Of a stretch of 11,241 bases of DNA, positions 5,159 to 11,241 are shown piece after piece. The position numbers were made by a program, and so were the translations under genes. The notes below the pieces were generated by a model that had not been told where the DNA came from, searched no databases, and worked only from the letters and a program-made list of their open reading frames with translations. Numbering within the stretch: the first letter of the stretch is position 1; the number at the start of each line of letters is the position of its first letter. The DNA is from an uncultured Eubacteriales bacterium (GTDB lineage Bacteria; Bacillota; Clostridia; Oscillospirales; Oscillospiraceae): the NCBI GenBank assembly GCA_900551355.1, contig URVR01000038.1:1-11241 (forward strand), given 5' to 3'.

Positions 5159-6529
5159 ATGGCATTTGAGGGACTGAGCGAAAAACTGAATGCGACCTTC
5201 AAGCGCCTCCGGGGCAAGGGCCGCCTTACCGAGGCCGACGTCCGGGAGGGCATGCGCGAGGTGCGCATGGCGCTGCTGGAGGCCGACGTCAGCTACAAGG
5301 TGGTCAAGGACTTTGTGGCATCCGTCACGGAGAAGTGCATCGGCGCCGACGTGCTGGACAGCCTGACCCCCGCCCAGCAGATCGTGAAGATCGTGGATCA
5401 GGAGCTGACAGCCCTGATGGGCGGTACCAACGCCCGGCTGACCACCGCGTCCAAGGGCCCTACCGTTGTGATGATGGTGGGTCTGCAGGGTGCCGGTAAG
5501 ACCACCAACGGCGCCAAGCTGGCGGGCCTCATGCGCCGCCAGTACGGCAGACGCCCGCTGCTGGCCGCCTGCGACGTCTACCGTCCCGCCGCCATCACCC
5601 AGCTGCAGGTGGTGGGCAAGCAGCTGGACATCCCCGTGTTCGAGATGGGGCAGATCGACCCCGTGACCATCGCAAAGGAAGCCATCAAGTACGCGGCCGA
5701 CCATGGCAACGACATAGTGTTTCTGGATACCGCCGGACGGCTCCACATCGACGAGGCGCTGATGGATGAGCTGAAGGCCGTCAAGGCCGCGGTGAAGCCC
5801 AACGAGATCCTGCTGGTGGTGGACGCCATGACCGGTCAGGACGCGGTCAACGCCGCCAAGGCGTTTGACGAGGCGCTGGGCATCGACGGCGTGCTGCTGA
5901 CCAAGCTGGACGGCGACGCCCGAGGCGGCGCGGCCCTGTCCATCCGGGCGGCCACCGGCAAGCCCATCAAGTTCGTGGGCACCGGCGAAAAGCTGGACAT
6001 GATCGAGCCGTTCCACCCCGACCGTATGGCCTCCCGCATCCTGGGCATGGGCGATATGCTCACGTTCATCGAAAAGGCGGAGCAGCAGTACGACGAGGAG
6101 CAGGCCAAGAAGCTGGAGGAGAAGCTGCGCAAGAACCGGCTGACCCTCGGCGACTATCTGGATCAGCTGGAACAGCTGCAGAACATGGGCGATCTGAGCC
6201 AGATCGCGGATATGCTGCCCGGCGGCATGGCCAAGGGCTTTGACCCCAGCCAGATCGACGAGAAGCAGATGGCACACAACAAGGCCATCATCCGCAGTAT
6301 GACCCCCAGGGAGCGGGAAAATCCTCAGATCCTTAACGCCAGCCGCAAAAAGCGCATCGCCGCCGGCTGCGGTCTGGAGGTGGTGGACGTCAACCGCCTG
6401 CTGAAGTCCTTCGAGATGCTGCAGCAGATGACAAAGGCCATGACCAAGGGCAAGTTCCGCGGTATGATGGGCGGTATGCCCAATATGAACCGGATGCACG
6501 GCTTCGGCCGGAAGAAGCGGCTGAAATAA
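5159..6529 (+). CDS. ffh: Signal recognition particle GTPase Ffh (SRP54)
   Basis: GTPase that binds 4.5S/6S RNA and signal sequences of nascent membrane and secreted proteins and docks with FtsY. At 456 residues it is full length. Order: N domain (1-100); G domain with G1 GLQGAGKTT (108-116), CDVYRPAAITQL (138-149), G3 DTAGR (190-194), G4 TKLD (248-251) and VGTGE (273-277); methionine-rich M domain (about 305-456) with the RNA-binding segment SRKKRIAAGCG (395-405) and the tail GKFRGMMGGMPNMNRMHGFG. Two departures from Bacillus/E. coli proteins are N117 right after GKTT (usually Thr or Ser) and C404 where the RIAxGSG motif has Ser; both look like lineage variation. AAGGAG (5147-5152) inside the end of ylxM lies 6 bases before the ATG. 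The SRP RNA gene is not in this window. Confidence 0.99.
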   Translation: MAFEGLSEKLNATFKRLRGKGRLTEADVREGMREVRMALLEADVSYKVVKDFVASVTEKCIGADVLDSLTPAQQIVKIVDQELTALMGGTNARLTTASKGPTVVMMVGLQGAGKTTNGAKLAGLMRRQYGRRPLLAACDVYRPAAITQLQVVGKQLDIPVFEMGQIDPVTIAKEAIKYAADHGNDIVFLDTAGRLHIDEALMDELKAVKAAVKPNEILLVVDAMTGQDAVNAAKAFDEALGIDGVLLTKLDGDARGGAALSIRAATGKPIKFVGTGEKLDMIEPFHPDRMASRILGMGDMLTFIEKAEQQYDEEQAKKLEEKLRKNRLTLGDYLDQLEQLQNMGDLSQIADMLPGGMAKGFDPSQIDEKQMAHNKAIIRSMTPRERENPQILNASRKKRIAAGCGLEVVDVNRLLKSFEMLQQMTKAMTKGKFRGMMGGMPNMNRMHGFGRKKRLK

Positions 6530-6594
6530 ACGTGTGTAAGTGCAGAAGCATTTAACAAATAAACATACAAATAATACATGGAGGAAAAATAACT

Positions 6595-6834
6595 ATGGTC
6601 AAGATTCGTCTGAGAAGAATGGGCGCTAAGAAGGCTCCTTACTACCGCGTGGTCGTCGCTGATTCCCGCTATCCCCGTGATGGCCGCTTCATCGAGGAGA
6701 TCGGCACCTACGATCCCTGCGTGTCCCCCGCCAAGATCAGCATCGACGCTGACCGTGCCCGCGAGTGGATCAAGACCGGCGCTCAGCCCACTGAGACCGT
6801 TCGTGCGCTGCTGAAGAAAGTCGACGTTCTGTAA
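6595..6834 (+). CDS. rpsP: 30S ribosomal protein S16
   Basis: A 79-residue S16, a small-subunit protein that binds 16S rRNA and helps assemble the body of the 30S subunit. The N-terminus MVKIRLRRMGAKKAPYYRVVVADSRYPRDGRFIEEIGTYDP is diagnostic, and length matches the family. GGAGG at 6580-6584 lies 10 bases before the ATG. The gene follows ffh after an unusually AT-rich 65-base spacer (6530-6594) with no terminator and no convincing promoter, so it is probably transcribed with ffh. Its codons lean to CGT and GCT more than its neighbours, as expected for a highly expressed ribosomal gene. khpA follows after 15 bases. Confidence 0.99.
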   Translation: MVKIRLRRMGAKKAPYYRVVVADSRYPRDGRFIEEIGTYDPCVSPAKISIDADRAREWIKTGAQPTETVRALLKKVDVL

Positions 6835-6849
6835 GCCGGGGGCAAAGCC

Positions 6850-7080
6850 ATGAAGGATTTGCTGCTGTATATCGCCAGAAGCCTTGTGGAGCATCCCGAC
6901 CAGGTGTCCGTCACCGAGGTCGAGGAGGGCGATGAGCTGACGCTGCAGCTGCGTGTGGCCCCTGAGGACATGGGCAAGGTTATCGGCCGTCAGGGCCGCA
7001 TCGCCAAGGAGATCCGCACCGTGGTGCGCTCCTATGCCCAGCGCACCGGCGCAAAGGTTTCGGTGGATATCGTTGATTGA
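6850..7080 (+). CDS. khpA: KH-domain RNA-binding protein KhpA
   Basis: A 76-residue single KH-domain protein (KhpA, formerly YlqC). In Gram-positive bacteria it pairs with KhpB/EloR to bind small and messenger RNAs and influences cell elongation and division. The sequence contains VIGRQGRIAKEIR, with the GxxG RNA-contact loop GRQG at residues 46-49, and MKDLLLYIARSLVEHPDQVSV at the N-terminus, typical of the family. The RBS is weak (GGGGG at 6838-6842), suggesting coupling to rpsP, whose stop lies 15 bases upstream. It is the last gene of the ylxM-ffh-rpsP cluster here; a strong terminator follows. In many Firmicutes rimM and trmD come next, but not in this genome. Confidence 0.97.
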   Translation: MKDLLLYIARSLVEHPDQVSVTEVEEGDELTLQLRVAPEDMGKVIGRQGRIAKEIRTVVRSYAQRTGAKVSVDIVD

Positions 7081-7084
7081 CGAG

Positions 7085-7118
7085 AGAAGCTCCCGCTTTA
7101 GGCGGGAGTTTCTTTTTT
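7085..7118 (+). terminator. Intrinsic terminator after khpA
   Basis: A stem of about 11-12 pairs, with CTCCCGC (7090-7096) and GCGGGAG (7102-7108) as its core and a 5-base loop, extends outward through AT and GT pairs. It is followed by six T residues at 7113-7118. It ends the SRP/S16 operon and separates it from the M16-lgt operon. Confidence 0.92.
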
Positions 7119-7123
7119 GTCGC

Positions 7124-7152
7124 TTTTCTTTTGGGTAATGCTGGTGTATAAT
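7124..7152 (+). promoter_or_regulatory. Promoter of the yfmF-yfmH-lgt operon
   Basis: A perfect -10 TATAAT lies at 7147-7152. The -35 region at normal spacing is weak (TTTTCT at 7124-7129). The predicted start near 7159 leaves a short leader with AGGAGG at 7179-7184, 7 bases before the ATG at 7192. Confidence 0.6.
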
Positions 7153-7191
7153 AAATGGAAGTATGCAAATGAACACTGAGGAGGTCCCGCC

Positions 7192-8457
7192 ATGTATGAA
7201 AATCGCCGGGAGATCATGCCGGATGTATTCCTGACCTATCTGCCCGCCCGCAAATTCAAGACAAGCCGCCTGACGCTGAATCTCGTCACCGGACTGGACC
7301 GCGCCACCGCGTCCGCCAATGCGCTGCTGCCCGCCGTGCTGAGCCGCGGCACTATGCGCCACCCGGATATGGAGAGCCTGTCCGCCGCCATGGATACGCT
7401 GTACGGCGCCACGGTGGACAGCGTCGTCCGCAAGAAGGGGGAGCGCCAGTGCATCGGCTTTGCCGCAGGCTTCATCGATGACGCCTTCACGCCCCGCGGC
7501 GAAAAGCTGCTGGAGCCGGTGGCGGAGCTGATGGGCGAGATGCTGCTGGAGCCGGTGACCCGGAACGGCAGCTTCCTGGCCGAGTATGTGGACAGTGAGA
7601 GGGCCAATCTCATCGACGCCATCCGTTCGCTGCGCAACGACAAGCGGGACTGGGCGGAGATCCGGCTCATGCAGGAGATGTGCGCCGGTGAGCCGTACAG
7701 CATCCTGCGCCTGGGCGACGAGGAGACAGCGGCGAAGCTGAACAACCATTCCCTGTACCGCCACAGCCGCGCCCTGCTGGCAGGCAGCCGGGTGGAGGTG
7801 ATCTACTGCGGCAGCGCGGAGCAGCAGCGGGTGGAGGATGCGGTGCTGTCGGCGCTGGCAGCTCTGCCCAGAGGCGCCGCTGCGCCCCTGCCCGCCATGG
7901 TGCAGCTGCCGCCACGGGAGACGCCCCGGATGGTGACGGAGGTCATGGATGTGAATCAGGGTAAACTGTCGCTTGGCTACCGCTGCACCACGGAGGATGT
8001 GCCGGCCATGATCCTGGCCAACCTGATCTTCGGCGGCACCAGCAATTCCAAGCTGTTCCTCAACGTGCGGGAGAAGCTGTCTTTGTGCTACTACGCCTCC
8101 AGCAGCTATGCCCGCAGCAAGAATATCATGACCGTCTCCAGCGGCGTGGAGCAGAAGGACTGCGACCGCGCCATGGAGGAGATCGCCCGGCAGCTCACCG
8201 CCGTGCAGAACGGCGAGTGGGAGGATTGGGAGCAGGAGGGCGCCCTGCAGGCCATGCTCAGCTCCCTGACGTCCCTGCCGGACTCCCAGGGCGCGCTGGA
8301 GAACTACTACCTGGGCCAGATCGCCACAGACGCCGGCGAGACGCCGGAGGAGCTGACCGCGGCGCTGCGGGAGGTCACGAAGGAGCGCATCATGGCGGCG
8401 GCCCGGTCCGCCAAGCTGGACACCGTGTACTTCCTGCACGGAAAGGAGGAGGCGTAA
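7192..8457 (+). CDS. yfmF: M16-family peptidase-like protein YfmF (inactive-type subunit)
   Basis: A 421-residue protein of the pitrilysin-like M16 superfamily, corresponding to the protein NCBI calls EF-P 5-aminopentanol modification-associated protein YfmF (ymfF in Bacillus subtilis). The zinc site HxxEH is absent: where active members have it, this protein reads ALLPAVLSRGTMRHPDMESL (about residues 43-62). The C-terminal half keeps the conserved LIFGGTSNSKLFLNVREKLSLCYYASSS segment, equivalent to the R/Y substrate-binding motif and glycine-rich loop. Length and architecture suggest it pairs with the active YfmH next door, as in mitochondrial processing peptidase alpha/beta pairs. ATG 7192 follows AGGAGG by 7 bases. 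Only one base separates its stop from the yfmH start. Its true substrate is unknown; the EF-P link is established only by association in Bacillus. Confidence 0.9.
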   Translation: MYENRREIMPDVFLTYLPARKFKTSRLTLNLVTGLDRATASANALLPAVLSRGTMRHPDMESLSAAMDTLYGATVDSVVRKKGERQCIGFAAGFIDDAFTPRGEKLLEPVAELMGEMLLEPVTRNGSFLAEYVDSERANLIDAIRSLRNDKRDWAEIRLMQEMCAGEPYSILRLGDEETAAKLNNHSLYRHSRALLAGSRVEVIYCGSAEQQRVEDAVLSALAALPRGAAAPLPAMVQLPPRETPRMVTEVMDVNQGKLSLGYRCTTEDVPAMILANLIFGGTSNSKLFLNVREKLSLCYYASSSYARSKNIMTVSSGVEQKDCDRAMEEIARQLTAVQNGEWEDWEQEGALQAMLSSLTSLPDSQGALENYYLGQIATDAGETPEELTAALREVTKERIMAAARSAKLDTVYFLHGKEEA

Positions 8458-8458
8458 C

Positions 8459-9742
8459 ATGGCACATTCCGAAAAGACCGTCTATCCCCGCATCGGCGAG
8501 GAGGTCATTCGCACAACGCTGGAAAACGGCCTGCCGGTGTTCGTCGTCCCCAAGAAGGACTATCGCCGCAAGTACGCCATGTTCGCCACCCGCTACGGCG
8601 GCATGGATATGCGCTTTCAACTGAACGGCCAGTGGCTGGACACCCCCGCCGGCATCGCCCACTATCTGGAGCACAAGATGTTCGACACCGAGGCGGGCAA
8701 CGCTTTGCAGGAGCTGGCGAAAAACGGCGCGGAGCCCAACGCCTTCACGTCTAACGCCATCACCTGCTACTACTTCGACTCCACGGAGAAATTCTACGAG
8801 AATCTGGAGATTTTGCTGTCCTTCGTGTCCGTGCCCTACTTCACCGAGGAGAGCGTGGAGAAGGAGCAGGGCATCATTGCCCAGGAGATCAACATGATCG
8901 AGGACAATCCGGAATGGCAGGTGTACAAGCGGCTGATGCAGTCGCTGTACCACACCAGCCCCGCCCGCACCTCCGTGGCCGGCTCGGTGGAGAGCATCCG
9001 CCAGATCACGGCACAGACGCTGTACGACTGCCATAAGGCGTTCTACACCCCGGCCAATATGTGCCTTGTGGTGGTGGGCGATGTGGACGCGGACAAGGTG
9101 CTGGAGACGGCGCGCCGCATCCTGCCGGAGAGCAGCGGCCCCGACATCCCCCGGGATCACGGCCCGGCGGAGGACCTGACGGCGGCGCAGCCGGAGACCA
9201 GCTGCACCATGGAGGTGGCCATGCCCACATTCCTGGTGGGCTTCAAGTGCGCGCCCCAGCCCGACGGCCCGGAGCAGATGCGTGCCACCGCCATCGGCGA
9301 GTTGGCCTGCGACCTGATGATGGGCGAATCCAGCCCGCTGTACGCCCGGCTGTACAGCCAGGGGCTTATCAACGGCTCCTTCGGCGCCAGCTACGACATC
9401 CTGCCTGGCGCGGCCTATGTCTACGCCGGCGGCGACAGCAAGGACCCCCGCGCCGTGGCGCAGGCCATTCTGGCCGAGGCAGAGCGGCTGGGGAAGGAGG
9501 GGCTGGACGAGGCGTACTACCGCCGCATCGTCAACGCCAACTTCGGCGCGGCGCTGAAGGCACTGAACTCCTTTGAGTCCATCGCAGTCTCCATGGCGGA
9601 GGGCTGCTTCCGCCGCTACGATGCCTACCGGTTTCCGGAGGTCTACGACAGCATCACCCAGCAGGATGTGCTGAATTTCATCCGCGACAGCTTTGCAGAG
9701 AGCCATATGGCCCTCTCCGTGATATACCCGAAGGAGGGTTGA
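8459..9742 (+). CDS. yfmH: M16-family zinc metallopeptidase YfmH (active-type subunit)
   Basis: A 427-residue M16 peptidase. The inverted zinc motif HYLEH is intact at residues 68-72, with H68 and H72 as ligands and E71 as catalytic base. The third ligand is E143 in EQGIIAQEINM, the standard downstream glutamate. The C-terminal domain has the degenerate second M16 fold (GELACDLMMGESSPLYARLYSQGLINGSFGASYD). No signal peptide is visible, so it is probably cytoplasmic. It matches NCBI's YfmH (ymfH in Bacillus), linked there to EF-P modification. The RBS AAAGGAGG (8442-8449) lies inside the end of yfmF, and one base separates the genes, so the two subunits are likely made in fixed ratio. The RBS of lgt lies within its last codons. 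Confidence 0.93.
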   Translation: MAHSEKTVYPRIGEEVIRTTLENGLPVFVVPKKDYRRKYAMFATRYGGMDMRFQLNGQWLDTPAGIAHYLEHKMFDTEAGNALQELAKNGAEPNAFTSNAITCYYFDSTEKFYENLEILLSFVSVPYFTEESVEKEQGIIAQEINMIEDNPEWQVYKRLMQSLYHTSPARTSVAGSVESIRQITAQTLYDCHKAFYTPANMCLVVVGDVDADKVLETARRILPESSGPDIPRDHGPAEDLTAAQPETSCTMEVAMPTFLVGFKCAPQPDGPEQMRATAIGELACDLMMGESSPLYARLYSQGLINGSFGASYDILPGAAYVYAGGDSKDPRAVAQAILAEAERLGKEGLDEAYYRRIVNANFGAALKALNSFESIAVSMAEGCFRRYDAYRFPEVYDSITQQDVLNFIRDSFAESHMALSVIYPKEG

Positions 9743-9745
9743 CCC

Positions 9746-10678
9746 TTGCGCATTATGACTGACAGTCCCATCCGCTTTCCGGGACTTTTCGGCGACTGGG
9801 AGTTCACCGCTTCCAGCACCGCCTTCCACATCGGCGGGAAGGCCATCTACTGGTACGGCATCCTCATCGCGCTGGGCGTGGTGCTGGCGCTGTGGTTCTG
9901 CATGACGCAGAAGGAGAAGTACGGCATCACCGAGGACGATCTGCTGGACGCCGTGCTGTGGGGCATCCCGCTGTCCATCGTGGGCGCCCGGCTGTACTAT
10001 GTCATCTTCTATCTGGATCTGTTCAAAAACGCCGACGGCTCCTTTGACTGGGGCGGCGCCGTGGCCATCTGGGACGGCGGTCTGGCCATCTACGGTGCGG
10101 TGATCGCCGCGTTTCTGGTGGGGCTGGTGCTGTGCAAAAAGAAGGGCATGAAGCTGGGCGCGCTGACCGATCTCATCGTTATGGGCTTCCTTATCGGACA
10201 GGCCGTGGGCCGCTGGGGCAACTTCATGAACCGGGAGGCCTTCGGCACCGAGACGACCATGCCGTGGCGCATGGAGCTGACCACGACCATGGGGACGAGC
10301 GTGGCCGTCCATCCCACATTCCTGTATGAGAGCCTGTGGAACGTGGTGGGGCTGCTGCTTCTGGTGTTCATCGTGTCCCGCGCCCGCCGGTTTGACGGCG
10401 AGAACACATGGTTCTACTTCCTGTGGTACGGCCTGGGCCGCTTCTGGATCGAGGGTCTGCGCACCGACAGCCTGTACCTGTTCGACTGGACCATCGGCGG
10501 GCAGCCCATCCGGGTCAGTCAGGCGCTGAGCCTTGTGATGGTGCTGGTGTCCGCGTTTATGCTGTTCTACAACCTGAAGCTCCATCCTCACAAGCCGGAG
10601 GAGCTGTACGTCAACCAGAAGGCCGCCCGTAAGGCGGCGGAGGCCTCCCAGGAGCCGCCGCAGGACAATGCTGAATAA
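9746..10678 (+). CDS. lgt: Prolipoprotein diacylglyceryl transferase Lgt
   Basis: Integral membrane enzyme that transfers the diacylglyceryl group of phosphatidylglycerol to the lipobox cysteine of exported prolipoproteins, the first step of lipoprotein maturation. The 310 residues hold about seven membrane helices. Family motifs: YWYGILIALG (35-44), the signature GRWGNFMNREAFG (155-167), HPTFLYESLWN (189-199) and GLGRFWIEGLRTDSL (229-243). The position of the essential His of E. coli (H103, in the HGG loop) is Y116 here (GGLAIYGAVIA), a substitution seen in other Firmicutes. The start is TTG at 9746, 8 bases after AAGGAGG (9731-9737) inside yfmH; the in-frame ATG at 9755 is 17 bases away and less likely. 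A charged C-terminal tail of about 40 residues follows the last helix. A 21-bp hairpin terminator ends the operon. Confidence 0.97.
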   Translation: MRIMTDSPIRFPGLFGDWEFTASSTAFHIGGKAIYWYGILIALGVVLALWFCMTQKEKYGITEDDLLDAVLWGIPLSIVGARLYYVIFYLDLFKNADGSFDWGGAVAIWDGGLAIYGAVIAAFLVGLVLCKKKGMKLGALTDLIVMGFLIGQAVGRWGNFMNREAFGTETTMPWRMELTTTMGTSVAVHPTFLYESLWNVVGLLLLVFIVSRARRFDGENTWFYFLWYGLGRFWIEGLRTDSLYLFDWTIGGQPIRVSQALSLVMVLVSAFMLFYNLKLHPHKPEELYVNQKAARKAAEASQEPPQDNAE

Positions 10679-10718
10679 ACAAAAAGGACTCCGACCTCAC
10701 GGTCGGAGTCCTTTTTGT

Positions 10719-10721
<3 letters not shown>
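10676..10721. terminator. Perfect 21-bp bidirectional terminator
   Basis: Positions 10676-10696 and 10701-10721 are exact reverse complements around the loop TCAC. Each side gives a GC-rich core flanked by five A or T, so a T-tract follows on both strands. The outermost three pairs are the stop codons of lgt (TAA, 10676-10678) and of the convergent ABC ATPase gene (TTA, 10719-10721). Confidence 0.97.
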
Positions 10722-11198
<477 letters not shown>

Positions 11199-11241
11199 CT
11201 GTCTCTTATACACATCTCCGAGCCCACGAGACGTAGAGGAA
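11199..11241. other. Illumina Nextera i7 adapter at the right contig end (artefact)
   Basis: Positions 11199-11232 are the reverse complement of the Nextera read-2 adapter, beginning with the Tn5 mosaic end (11199-11217). Positions 11233-11240 are the index GTAGAGGA, and the last A starts the P7 tail. The sequence is the exact reverse complement of 7-49, so the 43-bp terminal inverted repeat is a library artefact, not a transposon end. Confidence 0.98.

Noticed and set aside
4586..6499. Long minus-strand open frame (over 600 codons) opposite ffh
   Set aside because: It is the antisense of a certain ffh and ylxM. Its His/Leu/Gly-rich composition is a by-product of high GC at third codon positions, and it has no domain or RBS.
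6530..6594. Possible separate promoter for rpsP (TTAACA at 6552-6557 with TACATG at 6575-6580)
   Set aside because: The -10 is poor, and transcription would begin at or inside the rpsP RBS; the AT-rich spacer is better read as a linker within the operon.
6325..8460. Long minus-strand open frame opposite ffh end, rpsP, khpA and yfmF
   Set aside because: It is an antisense shadow of well-identified genes and crosses their terminator and promoter; composition is not protein-like.
8390..10591. Long minus-strand open frame opposite yfmH and lgt
   Set aside because: It is an antisense shadow of two certain genes, with His/Gln/Gly-rich low-information translation.

Overview
The window is a GC-rich bacterial contig. 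The real genomic insert runs from about 50 to 11198. Both outer ends are untrimmed Illumina Nextera i7 adapter, including the Tn5 mosaic end and an index, so the terminal inverted repeat is a library artefact and the genes at both ends are cut by the contig boundary. Gene content and style (AGGAGG-type ribosome binding sites, a ylxM-ffh-rpsP-khpA cluster, a yfmF/yfmH M16 pair, an EFR1-type flavodoxin-ferredoxin protein, strong G+C bias) suggest a Gram-positive gut anaerobe of the Clostridia, most likely Oscillospiraceae (Flavonifractor/Oscillibacter/Lawsonibacter-like). That placement is inference; no rRNA marker is present.

Layout. (1) 52-1008 +: 3' part of an NCS2 xanthine/uracil permease, closed by an intrinsic terminator. 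(2) 1151-2256 +: an ECF-type sigma factor overlapping by ATGA a single-pass membrane protein, probably its regulatory partner. (3) 2300-3058 -: exodeoxyribonuclease III, convergent with (2) across a bidirectional terminator. (4) 3221-3694 +: a small flavodoxin, divergent from the nuclease, with a recognisable promoter on each side. (5) 3753-4502 -: an EFR1-type protein (flavodoxin-like domain plus two 4Fe-4S clusters), convergent with the flavodoxin and sharing its terminator. (6) 4503-4789: a 287-base divergent control region with several palindromes and a good sigma-A promoter. (7) 4790-7080 +: ylxM, ffh, rpsP and khpA, the signal recognition particle and ribosome-biogenesis cluster, ended by a strong terminator. 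(8) 7192-10678 +: yfmF, yfmH and lgt, tightly coupled, with their own TATAAT-containing promoter. (9) 10719-11198 -: 3' part of a polar amino acid ABC transporter ATPase, convergent with lgt across a 21-bp perfect hairpin.

How the genes fit together. The central core is membrane and secretion housekeeping: SRP targets proteins to the membrane, YlxM is an SRP-associated regulator, S16 and KhpA belong to ribosome/RNA functions, and Lgt lipidates exported lipoproteins. Nucleobase and amino acid uptake genes lie at the edges, and two flavin/iron-sulfur redox proteins and a DNA repair nuclease lie between. I found no CRISPR array, tRNA, rRNA, prophage, insertion sequence or defence system. Apart from the adapter ends this is mostly ordinary chromosomal core. 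The most interesting biological points are the inactive/active M16 pair with lgt standing where rimM-trmD-rplS usually follow khpA, the sigma factor with its membrane partner, and the symmetric elements around ylxM.
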